Assembly (NCBI GenBank): GCA_025360285.1
Contig: JANYCM010000206.1
Location: 1 to 17,533 of the forward strand
Source of the DNA: Sphingomonadales bacterium
Lineage (GTDB): Bacteria; Pseudomonadota; Alphaproteobacteria; Sphingomonadales; Sphingomonadaceae
Direction: 5' to 3'
Length of the DNA: 17,533 bases
How positions within the stretch are numbered: position 1 is the first letter of the stretch; every line of letters begins with the position of its first letter. The translations under genes were made by a program, and so were the position numbers. The notes under the pieces are model-generated. The model was not told the DNA's origin. It worked only from the letters and a program-made list of their open reading frames with translations, and ran no database searches. Positions 7,729 to 15,064 of the stretch are shown here, piece after piece.

Positions 7729-8577
7729 CTAGCAGGTGAAAGCGGCTTGCTCCACTGTGTTAGGATGCTGGGACGCATTATCAAGGGGTGGCGCATCATC
7801 AAGCTGTGTGACGCTGACCATCATTCCGGTCTGCATGACTTCGCCCGCCGTCGTCAGAAAGGCGATGTCGGCGGCATCGCGGCCATGCGCAATGCGCACG
7901 ATGCCGGCGATGGGGGCAAGCCGCGTCGGATCGACCAGCCACCAGCCGTCGTCCAGATAGACTTCGAACACTGCATGAAAATCCGGCGGGTCAAGCGCCA
8001 GCGCATAACCGGCGACGGCGCGCGCCGGAATGCCGGCGGCGCGGCACAAGGTCAGCCCAAGATGGGTGAAATCCCGGCATACGCCGGCGCGATCGATGAA
8101 GGTGCCGGCGGCGCCTGTCGTCGCGGTGGACACGCCGTGCACATAATCGACATTTTCGTGCAGCCAATCGAGGATGGCCAGTGCCCGCGCCCCGCCCGGC
8201 GCAATCGGGCCGAACTGGCGCTGGGCAAAGCGCAAAAACTGATCGACCGGGCAATAGCGGCTGGGCAACAGATAGGGCAAAACCTCAACCGGCAGCGCCG
8301 ACCAAGGCGCCACCTGCACCTCCGGCGGCAACATCAGGCGCGGCGCCAATGACACTATGGCGCGATAATCGATCGTTACCGCACCGGACAGCGCGCCGCG
8401 CAGCAAGCGCACGCCATTCACCGGATCGCGGCTTTCGGCCAGTTGAACCCCGGCGGAGAGCCTCAGCGTTTCGGTTTCAAGGTGCTGCCCACCGGCATCG
8501 GCCACCAATATGGCCGCCATGGTTTCGGTCGGCTGCTGGAATTCATAGGCAAGATGGCACTGGACTTCGACGCGCAC
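7729..8577 (-). CDS. Transglutaminase-like (papain-fold) protein
   Basis: About 282 aa. The C-terminal half is a transglutaminase core domain with the complete triad. Numbered from the alternative ATG at 8604, Cys176 lies in AGVCRDFTHL, His210 in PPDFHAVFEVYLDD and Asp225 in WWLVDPTRLAP. The N-terminal 120 residues form the beta-rich domain usual in bacterial members. Such proteins are usually thought to act as cysteine proteases or amidases rather than cross-linkers; the substrate is unknown. I prefer the GTG at 8577, because GGGAG lies 6 nt upstream and the product then begins RVEVQCHLAYEF, right at the domain. The ATG at 8604 has no visible ribosome binding site and lies almost on a candidate promoter -10. 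No signal peptide is seen, so it is probably cytoplasmic. It lies just upstream of telA in the same direction. Confidence 0.88.
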   Translation of the reverse strand: MRVEVQCHLAYEFQQPTETMAAILVADAGGQHLETETLRLSAGVQLAESRDPVNGVRLLRGALSGAVTIDYRAIVSLAPRLMLPPEVQVAPWSALPVEVLPYLLPSRYCPVDQFLRFAQRQFGPIAPGGARALAILDWLHENVDYVHGVSTATTGAAGTFIDRAGVCRDFTHLGLTLCRAAGIPARAVAGYALALDPPDFHAVFEVYLDDGWWLVDPTRLAPIAGIVRIAHGRDAADIAFLTTAGEVMQTGMMVSVTQLDDAPPLDNASQHPNTVEQAAFTC

Positions 8578-8610
8578 ACGATACTCCCGGACAGCAACAA
8601 ACATGACGGT

Positions 8611-8635
8611 AACGCCGCGCGCCGCCGGACGTTTC
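8611..8635 (-). promoter_or_regulatory. Candidate EcfG/ECF-sigma-type promoter of the transglutaminase-telA-xpaC transcript
   Basis: On the minus strand GAAAC (8631-8635) is followed after exactly 16 bp by CGTT (8611-8614). The alphaproteobacterial general-stress sigma factor EcfG recognises GGAAC-N16/17-CGTT, so the match is 8 of 9 bases with correct spacing. Transcription would begin near 8604, which would leave the GTG start at 8577, with its GGGAG site, a short leader. It is one sequence match in a GC-rich spacer and could be chance. Confidence 0.3.
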
Positions 8636-8672
8636 GCACAATAGTGGTGATTCGGGGCTATTGTTTCGGCGC

Positions 8673-9827
8673 TCAGCCGATGAGGCTGTCCACGGTCTCG
8701 TGAAAGCGCTTCAACCCCTGTTCCAGCCCGCCGAGCAGCACATGATCGACGGCACCTGAGGCAAGCCCCTGCTGGCCCAGCGCCGCGGCGCGGAAATCCT
8801 CACCGGCGAAGACGCCCTGATCGAGCAATTTCCAGCTTTTCGCCCAATGCGCTTCGGCCTTCTCGATGGCCGGCGCCGCCGGGATCAGCATGAAATCCTC
8901 AACAACAGTGCGATCAACGCCGCGCGGCATAAGCGTCATGATGTTGATGTAATCGGGCGACGCGACGATGATCGTGGCGGGCAACAGCTGATAGGCGAAG
9001 GTGACGCTGCGGCGCAGGTCCGCCATGTCGGAAAAATCGGTCGCCTCCAGCGCCGCCAGCCGGCCGACTGCCGACCGCGCATGCGGCCCGATCATATCGC
9101 CCGTGGAAACGCCATCCTGGAAGAAGGGTCCAATGGTGGCGGCGTGCAGCCGCACGACATGATAGCTTTCCAGGAAAGCATCCATGATCAGCTTCCAATT
9201 GGCCGCGACATCATGGCTGGCGCGGGCGTAAAGATACTGGCTACCGAAATCGAGTGCGTCAAAGTCCGCCGCCAACGGACCGGCCGCCAGGGAAAAATCA
9301 TAAGCCCGCGTTCGATCAAGCCCCGCCCAGATCAGCCCGCCGGCCTCGACACTGGGGATTTCGACGAGGCCGCGATCCGCCTTGTCCAGACCCGGAAACG
9401 TTTCGGGGCGCGGCAGACCCTTCAGCCGGCCATCCGTGGCATAGCTCCACGCGTGATAGGGGCAGACCAGCGCCGGGCCATGACCGATAGCGCAGCCTTC
9501 GATCAGCCGCGTGCCGCGATGCCGGCAGACATTCAGGAACACCCGCAGCACACCCTGGCCATCGCGGACCAGCAACAGCGGGATACCAAAGCCATCATGC
9601 GGCACATGGCTGTTGCGATCGGGCAGCAGTGCCGATGGCGCCAGCACGACGGGATGCGCCTGGAATAGCCGGTCCCATTCGCGGGCGAAACGATCGCGGC
9701 AGGTGTAATGGCTGGCCGGCAAGGTTGATGTCACCACGGCTGCCGGGCGCTGCGCCGCTGCCGGAATCGTTTCGGCGAGCTTCAATTGGCCCGGTGTCGG
9801 TCGCCGGAAAGGCAGATGAACATCCAT
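8673..9827 (-). CDS. Rieske [2Fe-2S] aromatic-ring-hydroxylating-type oxygenase, alpha subunit
   Basis: A 384-aa oxygenase component. The Rieske domain (about 40-165) has NVCRHRG (Cys101, His103) and VCPYHAW (Cys122, His125), the cluster ligands. The catalytic domain has NWKLIMDAFLESYHVVRLH (210-228), giving mononuclear iron ligands His223 and His228; the third is probably Asp344 in GEDFRAA, followed by the usual QQGLASGA. The residue three before the first His is Glu220, where naphthalene dioxygenase has the bridging Asp; Glu at this place is known in carnitine, choline and glycine-betaine oxygenases. No reductase, ferredoxin or beta subunit is in the window, so electrons must come from elsewhere. 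The length is normal. I see no strong ribosome binding site before ATG 9827. Substrate is unknown; aromatic or quaternary-amine compounds are candidates. The gene diverges from the kinase gene. Confidence 0.92.
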   Translation of the reverse strand: MDVHLPFRRPTPGQLKLAETIPAAAQRPAAVVTSTLPASHYTCRDRFAREWDRLFQAHPVVLAPSALLPDRNSHVPHDGFGIPLLLVRDGQGVLRVFLNVCRHRGTRLIEGCAIGHGPALVCPYHAWSYATDGRLKGLPRPETFPGLDKADRGLVEIPSVEAGGLIWAGLDRTRAYDFSLAAGPLAADFDALDFGSQYLYARASHDVAANWKLIMDAFLESYHVVRLHAATIGPFFQDGVSTGDMIGPHARSAVGRLAALEATDFSDMADLRRSVTFAYQLLPATIIVASPDYINIMTLMPRGVDRTVVEDFMLIPAAPAIEKAEAHWAKSWKLLDQGVFAGEDFRAAALGQQGLASGAVDHVLLGGLEQGLKRFHETVDSLIG

Positions 9828-10002
9828 GCGGTCATGTTACGCCAAGTTCCGGTGAAAGGGAAAGCCTGCGACGAAACGAGGCTGATGCCGGCTCATCCGA
9901 ATTTTTCAGGGGCTTTTTGCCAAACATTCATTCATGTTGCTCTGGGCAATATGAATGGCAGACAGCAGCCCCGTGATAACAGCAGCTGACGAGGACATGA
10001 TC

Positions 10003-11064
10003 ATGTTGTCGGCAACGGCACCAATACCAGATCGAATTTTGCCTGGTTTCGCCGCCACACGGCCCTGGCGCTTCAGCCGGCTGGGCGGCCGCCTTCGCGA
10101 CCGGCCAGTGCTGGCCTACGCCCTGGCGATTGCCGCCGCCGGGCTGGCGCTGGGTGTGCGTCTGGTGCTGACCGTCACCCTGCCGCCGGGCTTTCCCTTC
10201 CTCACCTTCTTTCCGGCCATCATTCTGACCAGTTTTGTCGCCGGGCGCGGGCCGGGCATCCTGTGTGCCCTGCTGTCCCTGCTAGCGGCGTGGTTTTTCA
10301 TCATAGAGCCGGTCAACAGTTTTGCCATCAATGCGTCAGCGGCGCTCGGTATGGGATTGTCGGTGGTGGTTGCGACTGTCGAAATCGCGCTGGTCGAAGT
10401 CATGCAACGGGCGATCGACCGTCTGGACGCCGAACGCCAGTTGACGGCCCGGCTGTACGACCAACAGCGTGAGTTGTTCGAAGAATTGCAGCACCGCGTC
10501 GCCAACAACATGGCCTTTGTGTCCAGCCTGCTGCGCCTTCAGCAGCGCCGCATCGGTGATGATCCGGCGGCGGCGCACGCCGCCTTTGATGAAGCGGCGC
10601 GGCGCATCGAAACCATGGCGGGCATCCACCGCCGGCTGTATGATCCGGCCGCCGCCAACCAGGCCTTGCAAGCGCATCTCCAGCAGATCTGCGACGATCT
10701 GCTGATGGCCACCGGCGCCGATGGACGGATCAATTGCCGGGTGGTGTTGCCGGGGCTGCAACTGGGCCTTGACCGGCTGCTGCCGCTATCCCTGCTGGTC
10801 GCGGAAGTGGTGACCAATTCATTGAAGCATGGCTTTGGCGGCGGTGCCGCGGGCAGCATCCATATCGGCCTGGAAGCCGATGCGCCGGGCACCTGCACTT
10901 TGGTCATCCGGGACAATGGTGTCGGGCTGGGCACCGTTCCCGATCCTGCCGCCGGCACTGGCCTTGGCATGCGCATCGTCCACAGCCTGGCGCAGCAGAT
11001 CGGCGGCCGGATCAGCATGGCCAGCGATGGCGGCACAGTCACCCGCCTGCACCTGCCGGCGTGA
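10003..11064 (+). CDS. Membrane sensor histidine kinase, HisKA_2/HWE-like, DUF4118-type sensor
   Basis: A 353-aa kinase. About residues 35-135 hold three or four membrane helices resembling the KdpD-type DUF4118 module (PFLTFFPAIILTSFVAGRGPG, AAWFFIIEP). After a linker helix comes the HisKA_2-type H-box EELQHRVANNMAFVSSLLRL with phospho-acceptor His164. The ATPase domain has N-box VVTNSLKHGF (Asn272), DNGVGL (G1) and GTGLGMRIVHSLAQQIGG (G2). I chose ATG 10003 because GAGGA lies 7 nt upstream; in-frame ATGs at 9955 and 9997 lack a well-spaced site. No response regulator is adjacent, so it is an orphan kinase. HisKA_2/HWE kinases often feed PhyR in the alphaproteobacterial general stress response; that link here is inference. 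The signal sensed is unknown. The gene is divergent from the Rieske gene and 42 bp before the permease. Confidence 0.9.
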   Translation: MLSATAPIPDRILPGFAATRPWRFSRLGGRLRDRPVLAYALAIAAAGLALGVRLVLTVTLPPGFPFLTFFPAIILTSFVAGRGPGILCALLSLLAAWFFIIEPVNSFAINASAALGMGLSVVVATVEIALVEVMQRAIDRLDAERQLTARLYDQQRELFEELQHRVANNMAFVSSLLRLQQRRIGDDPAAAHAAFDEAARRIETMAGIHRRLYDPAAANQALQAHLQQICDDLLMATGADGRINCRVVLPGLQLGLDRLLPLSLLVAEVVTNSLKHGFGGGAAGSIHIGLEADAPGTCTLVIRDNGVGLGTVPDPAAGTGLGMRIVHSLAQQIGGRISMASDGGTVTRLHLPA

Positions 11065-11106
11065 GCGCGGCTTTCCCCGCTGCGTATCCCTGCCTAAGGT
11101 GGCGGG

Positions 11107-12426
11107 ATGACCCTCGAATCCCCCACCGCGCCGGAAAATCGCTTCCTCGCCGCCATCCGCCCCTATTTCGAACCGGCGCCGCTGGCGGCGCTGGCGCTGG
11201 GCATATCGTCGGGCTTCCCCTTTGCGATGATCGCCTCGACCTTGACGACGCGGCTGGCCGAGGCAGGGATCGACAAGAAATCGGTCACCGCCTTCACCCT
11301 GGCTTTCACCCTCTATAATTTCAAATTCCTCTGGGCACCGCTTATCGAACGCGGCCGGGTGCCCTTCTTCGCCAATGCCGTTGGGCAGCGCCGCGCCTGG
11401 CTGGTCGTCATCGCCATCTTGGTCATGGCGGCGGTCAGCTGGCTGGGGCTGGTCGATCCCGCCGCCGGGCTGGGCCCTGTCGTCGCCGCAACCCTCGCCG
11501 TGGCCTTTGCCGGCGCATCCTATGACATCGTCATCGATGCCTTTCGCATCGAAAGCCTGACCCCTGCGCAATTGGGCGTCGGCTCCGGCATGTCGCAATA
11601 TGGCTGGCGCATCGGATCGAGCGCTGCCGGCGCGACGGTGCTGCTGCTCGCCGAGCATCAGGGCTGGAGCATCGCCTATGTCACCGCCAGCCTGTTCGCG
11701 CTGCCCGCCGTCATCGCCGGCTGGCTGATCGGCGAACCCGTCCGCCACATCGTCGCCGGCCCGGCCAAGCGCGGCTGGGCGGCGGTGCATGAGGCGGTGA
11801 TCGCACCGCTGGCGGATTTCCTTGGCCGCGATGGCGCCTGGCTGGCGCTGGCGTTCATCCTGTTCCACAAGATCGGCGATACCGTCGCCAACCTGACCTT
11901 CCGGCTGTTGTTCAATGATCTGGGCTTCACCAAGGCCGAAATCGCCTTTTACGATGTGGAGCTTGGTCTGGTGGCGTTCGTGGTCGGCGTCTTTGTCGGC
12001 GGCATCATCTATTCCCGGCTTGGCATGAAGCGCGCCGTGCTGGTCAGCCTGATCGGCATGGCGGTTTCCAATATAAGTTTTGCCGCGCTGGCGGCGGCCG
12101 GCCATTCCAACCTGGGCATGGCCAGCGCCATAGGTTTCGAAAATTTCACCTCCGGTATCGGCGGCGTTGCCGTCGTCGCCTACCTTTCGGCGCTTTGTAA
12201 TCTGCGCTTCACAGCGACGCAATTTGCCCTGTTGTCAGCGGCTTCGTCCATCGTCGGCCGCTTCATTTCGGGCACCACGGCAGGGGCCTTGATCGAGGCC
12301 ATAGGCTATGTCGATTTCTACCTCCTGACCACCGTGCTGGCGTTGCCAGGCATCGCCATCTTCCTGTATATGCTCCGCGCCGGGCTGGTTGATGATGCCC
12401 TGCCCCAGGCGCCCGCGCCGGACTGA
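11107..12426 (+). CDS. AmpG-like MFS permease (muropeptide/PAT family)
   Basis: A 439-aa polytopic protein with about 12 membrane helices. Hallmarks of the AmpG (PAT) branch of the major facilitator superfamily are visible: GISSGFPFAMIASTLTTRLAEAG (about 32-54), LYNFKFLWAPLIER (69-82), and SYDIVIDAFRIESL (138-151) with Asp140 and Asp144, followed by LGVGSGMSQYGWRIG. AmpG imports anhydromuropeptides for cell-wall recycling and beta-lactamase induction; related members carry other substrates, and I see no wall-recycling enzyme beside it. The start is ATG 11107, with AAGG about 9 nt upstream. It follows the kinase by 42 bp and precedes the OlsB-like gene by 90 bp, all in one direction. The MFS assignment is firm; the muropeptide substrate is probable only. 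Confidence 0.85.
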   Translation: MTLESPTAPENRFLAAIRPYFEPAPLAALALGISSGFPFAMIASTLTTRLAEAGIDKKSVTAFTLAFTLYNFKFLWAPLIERGRVPFFANAVGQRRAWLVVIAILVMAAVSWLGLVDPAAGLGPVVAATLAVAFAGASYDIVIDAFRIESLTPAQLGVGSGMSQYGWRIGSSAAGATVLLLAEHQGWSIAYVTASLFALPAVIAGWLIGEPVRHIVAGPAKRGWAAVHEAVIAPLADFLGRDGAWLALAFILFHKIGDTVANLTFRLLFNDLGFTKAEIAFYDVELGLVAFVVGVFVGGIIYSRLGMKRAVLVSLIGMAVSNISFAALAAAGHSNLGMASAIGFENFTSGIGGVAVVAYLSALCNLRFTATQFALLSAASSIVGRFISGTTAGALIEAIGYVDFYLLTTVLALPGIAIFLYMLRAGLVDDALPQAPAPD

Positions 12427-12516
12427 TCAGCGCCGGATTATTACGGCTGTGTTGTGCAGCTTTGTAACAATTCTTCGCTACAGCCGCCGGATTGCCCCGG
12501 TCTGGAGCCAAGGTTC

Positions 12517-13362
12517 ATGGGTTACCCCCTCACTCGCGCCACCGCCGTTGCCGCCGATCTGCTCGCGGCGGCACCATTCATTCACCGCGTCGGCCAGCTC
12601 GATGTGCGGCTTGCCGTGTCGCAGGAAGAAATCGCCGCGGCCCAGGCGCTGCGCTATCAGATTTTCTATGAGGAAATGGGGGCGACCCCGACAGCGGCGA
12701 TGGCGCGGGTACGCCGCGACATCGATGATTATGATGCGATCTGCGACCATCTGCTCGTCGTCGATCATGGCCTGGATGGCCGCCCGCATGTTGTCGGCAC
12801 CTATCGCCTGCTGCGCCAGGTCGTCGCCCAGCAGCACAAGGGTTTCTATTCTGCCGGCGAATATGATCTGTCGCGGCTGATCGCCCATTCGGCCGGCAGC
12901 GGGCAATTGCTCGAACTCGGCCGCAGCTGCGTCGCCCCGGCGTGGCGCAACAATGCCACCATCAGCCTGTTGTGGCGCGGCATCGCCAGCTATCTGCAAA
13001 CCCACAGCATCGGCCATATGTTCGGCTGCGCCTCGCTGCACGGTGCCGACCCGCTGCTGCACAGTGCCGAATTGTCCTACCTCTACCACCATCACCTGGC
13101 GCCGCCGGAGCTGCGCGCCGAGGCGTTGCCCGAAAATCACGTCCCCATGAACCGCCTGCCGGCGGCGATGATCGACGCGCGTGCTGCCAGCCGGGCGCTG
13201 CCACCGCTGATCAAGGGCTATCTGCGCGTCGGCGCCATGGTCGGCAATGGCGGCTTTGTCGATCATCAGTTCAACACCGTCGATGTGTTTGTCATCATGC
13301 CGGTCGATCGTATCACCAGCCGTTATGCCGGCCGGTTTGTCGGGGCCAACGACGCGGAGTAA
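12517..13362 (+). CDS. OlsB-like GNAT-fold N-acyltransferase (ornithine-lipid / hemolysin-like family)
   Basis: A 281-aa protein of the acetyltransferase family that includes OlsB (L-ornithine N-alpha-acyltransferase, which moves a 3-hydroxyacyl chain from ACP to ornithine to make lyso-ornithine lipid). Typical motifs are QALRYQIFYEEMGA (about 45-58), DDYDAICDHLLVVD, VVGTYRLL, the FYSAGEYDLSRL segment, and LELGRSCVAPAWRNN. The start at 12517 is set by GGAG 9 nt upstream; the frame is open 63 bp further up but without a good site. No olsA acyltransferase is adjacent. Related proteins of unknown function are annotated 'GNAT' or 'hemolysin', so the exact acceptor is uncertain. A membrane-lipid role would suit low-phosphate or acid stress, but I see no convincing Pho box. 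Confidence 0.8.
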   Translation: MGYPLTRATAVAADLLAAAPFIHRVGQLDVRLAVSQEEIAAAQALRYQIFYEEMGATPTAAMARVRRDIDDYDAICDHLLVVDHGLDGRPHVVGTYRLLRQVVAQQHKGFYSAGEYDLSRLIAHSAGSGQLLELGRSCVAPAWRNNATISLLWRGIASYLQTHSIGHMFGCASLHGADPLLHSAELSYLYHHHLAPPELRAEALPENHVPMNRLPAAMIDARAASRALPPLIKGYLRVGAMVGNGGFVDHQFNTVDVFVIMPVDRITSRYAGRFVGANDAE

Positions 13363-13392
13363 GGTGGCGTCCGGATTTTACGGAGAGCGCCG

Positions 13393-14037
13393 ATGACCCC
13401 GATGCGGATCGATTTTGTCTCGGACGTCATGTGCCCCTGGTGTGTGATCGGCCTCAAATCACTGGAACAGGCGCTGGCCAATACCGCCGATGTCGTGACC
13501 CCCGAAATCCATTTCCAGCCGTTCGAGCTCAACCCCGACATGGTGCGCGAAGGCGAAAATGTCGCCGAGCATGTCGCGAAGAAATATGGTGCCGACCCCG
13601 AACGCTCGCGCGGCACGCGGGACCTGATCCGCAGCAGTGCGGCGGCGCTGGGTTTCACCATGGCGACGGGGCCGGGCAGCCGCATCTGGAACAGCTTCGA
13701 TTGCCACCGCCTGCTGCACTGGGCCGGGCTTGAGGGCCGCCAGGCCGAAATGAAAATGGCGCTGTTCACGGCGCATTTCACCGATCAGCGCGACCTGTCC
13801 GACCCCGAAACCCTGGTCGCCGCCGCGGTCGCGGCCGGGCTGGATGCCGCCGCCGCGCGCGAGGTGCTGGCCAGCGGGCGCTTTGTCGACGAGGTGCGGC
13901 GGGACGAGCGCTTCTGGCGCGAACAGGGCATCAGCGCAGTGCCCGCCGTCGTCATCAACGGCAAATATCTGATCACCGGCGGCCAGCCGGTCGCGGCGTT
14001 TGAAAAGGCCATCCGCAGCATTGCCGCCGAAGGCTGA
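13393..14037 (+). CDS. FrnE-type DsbA-family oxidoreductase
   Basis: A 214-aa thioredoxin-fold protein of the DsbA/FrnE family. It starts MTPMRIDFVSDVMCPWCVIG, so the redox motif CPWC (Cys14, Cys17) sits at the end of the first strand. An alpha-helical insertion (about 60-170) follows, then the cis-Pro loop ISAVPAVVINGKYLITGGQP near 178-197, typical of the family. There is no signal peptide, so it acts in the cytoplasm, unlike DsbA itself. FrnE homologues have disulfide isomerase or oxidoreductase activity, and some are linked to stress tolerance. GGAGA lies 6 nt before the ATG. It is 30 bp after the OlsB-like gene, probably co-transcribed, and convergent with the META-domain gene 34 bp further on; I see no clear terminator in that gap. 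Confidence 0.9.
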   Translation: MTPMRIDFVSDVMCPWCVIGLKSLEQALANTADVVTPEIHFQPFELNPDMVREGENVAEHVAKKYGADPERSRGTRDLIRSSAAALGFTMATGPGSRIWNSFDCHRLLHWAGLEGRQAEMKMALFTAHFTDQRDLSDPETLVAAAVAAGLDAAAAREVLASGRFVDEVRRDERFWREQGISAVPAVVINGKYLITGGQPVAAFEKAIRSIAAEG

Positions 14038-14071
14038 GCGCGGCCCGCAAAGCCTTGCAGCGCCACCTTAT

Positions 14072-14479
14072 CTACCGCGTTTCCCGCCGCAGTTTGAGGC
14101 GGTGACCATCGGCGCCCGACAGCAAGGCCGCTCCCGTGGCGTCGAACCGCAGCACCGTCACAGCGCCCAGTGCGGCAAGGAATTTGCCCTCCATCGCCAT
14201 CACGGCCGGTGAACACATCATGCGGGTGGTGGCCATGGGGCCGAATGTGACCGCCGTGCCCGCCGCTTTCCATGGCCCGCTGAACCGGTTGCAGGCAGCA
14301 AGGCCCGTCACCTGGTCGCCCGCAAAGATTAGATCAATGCGGACATTGTCGATGATGCCGCCACCGTCGATATCATCGACCAACCACGGGCCACCGGCAA
14401 GGCCAGCGCGGCTAACCGGCAATCCAGCGACCGGCGCGCAGCCGATGAGCAGCGCCGCCAGCAGCAGCGCCGCCTTCAC
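14072..14479 (-). CDS. META-domain (HslJ-like) lipoprotein
   Basis: A 135-aa protein with a lipoprotein signal: MKAALLLAALLIGC, lipobox L-I-G-C, lipidated Cys14. The rest is one META domain: GPWLVDDIDGGGIIDNVR, then GDQVTGLAACNRFSGPW, VTFGPMATTRMMC and METxFLxAL-like EGKFLAAL, matching the HslJ fold (GCNRFxGxY, TxMAC). HslJ is a heat-inducible outer-membrane protein tied to novobiocin resistance in E. coli; the role here is unknown. The start is GTG, overlapping the mscL stop by 4 bp (GTGA), with GAAGG and GGGGG stretches upstream in mscL, so translation is coupled to the channel. Two Cys in the domain (in AACNR and MMCSP) could form a disulfide. It is the last gene of a two-gene unit. Confidence 0.87.
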   Translation of the reverse strand: MKAALLLAALLIGCAPVAGLPVSRAGLAGGPWLVDDIDGGGIIDNVRIDLIFAGDQVTGLAACNRFSGPWKAAGTAVTFGPMATTRMMCSPAVMAMEGKFLAALGAVTVLRFDATGAALLSGADGHRLKLRRETR

Positions 14480-14913
14480 AGCCCCCGTGCCTTCACTGCA
14501 TCGCGAATTTCGGCCAGCAGCACTTCGCTTGGCGTCGGTGCCGGCGGTTCTGCCGGCGCTTCCGGCTTGGCCATCGCCTTGCTGGCGGCGCGAACGATCA
14601 GGAAGATGACAAAGGCGATAATGAGGAAGTTGATGATCGCGCTGATGAACTTGCCATAGCCGAACATTGCCGCACCGGCCTTTTTCAGCGCGGCATAGTC
14701 CGTCGGCGAGCCGGTATAACCGGCCGGCACATCACCAAGCAGCACGAAATGGCTGGAAAAATCCGTGCCGCCGGTGGCCGCGCCGATCAGCGGCATCAGC
14801 AGATCGTCAGTCAGCGACGTGACAATGGTGCCGAAAGCCGCGCCGATGACGACGGCAACCGCCAGGTCCAGAACATTGCCGCGGGCGATGAAAGCCTTGA
14901 ATTCCTGAAACAC
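14476..14913 (-). CDS. mscL: Large-conductance mechanosensitive channel MscL
   Basis: A 145-aa inner-membrane protein with the full MscL layout. The amphipathic N-terminus MFQEFKAFIARGNVLDLAV leads into TM1 (AVVIGAAFGTIVTSLTDDLL, the pore-lining helix), a periplasmic loop (45-80, LLGDVPAGY), TM2 (YGKFISAIINFLIIAFVIFL, about 86-105) and a charged C-terminal helix ending PSEVLLAEIRDAVKAR. The channel opens under membrane tension to release solutes on osmotic downshift. The start codon is GTG at 14913 with AGGGGG 6 nt upstream. The Pro/Ala-rich linker before the C-terminal helix is slightly longer than in E. coli (136 aa). It overlaps the META-lipoprotein start by 4 bp and diverges from lemA across 151 bp. 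Confidence 0.97.
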   Translation of the reverse strand: MFQEFKAFIARGNVLDLAVAVVIGAAFGTIVTSLTDDLLMPLIGAATGGTDFSSHFVLLGDVPAGYTGSPTDYAALKKAGAAMFGYGKFISAIINFLIIAFVIFLIVRAASKAMAKPEAPAEPPAPTPSEVLLAEIRDAVKARGL

Positions 14914-14963
14914 GCGGGGCCCCCTGTTGAAATCCAGATATGCTTCCTATCTATCCGATCATT

Positions 14964-14992
14964 GCCGGGCTTGGCGAGAGCCAACGCCGGGC
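14964..14992. promoter_or_regulatory. Operator-like palindrome in the mscL/lemA divergent spacer
   Basis: TTGGC (14971-14975) and GCCAA (14980-14984) form a perfect inverted repeat around GAGA. It is flanked by two direct copies of GCCGGGC (14964-14970 and 14986-14992) spaced 22 bp apart, about two helical turns. The place, between two divergent starts, suits a binding site for a dimeric regulator. No regulator is recognised and no convincing -35/-10 pair was found beside it; it may be chance in GC-rich DNA. Confidence 0.3.
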
Positions 14993-15064
14993 AGCGTGTT
15001 ACAGTGTTGCGTCGCTTCGCCATCGGCCCGCCACCGGGCGCAAATTTTTCAGGGATTTTCGAAC

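Noticed and set aside
9846..9850. GGAAC on the minus strand upstream of the Rieske gene, as an EcfG -35
   Set aside because: No CGTT lies 16-17 bp downstream.
9933..9953. Six-codon open frame before the kinase gene as a leader peptide
   Set aside because: No regulatory codons, no pairable stems and no clear ribosome binding site.
10819..12222. Long open frame on the minus strand, opposite the kinase end and AmpG-like permease
   Set aside because: Antisense shadow of GC-rich coding DNA: low-complexity Gly/Asp/Arg/Gln composition, no domain, and the plus-strand permease is unmistakable.
12445..12475. Possible Pho box upstream of the OlsB-like gene
   Set aside because: The best alignment to the PhoB consensus is about 10 of 18 bases on the minus strand, with the second half-site poor.
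14038..14071. Terminator between the convergent frnE-like and META genes
   Set aside because: No stem of useful length with a T-run is visible in the 34 bp.
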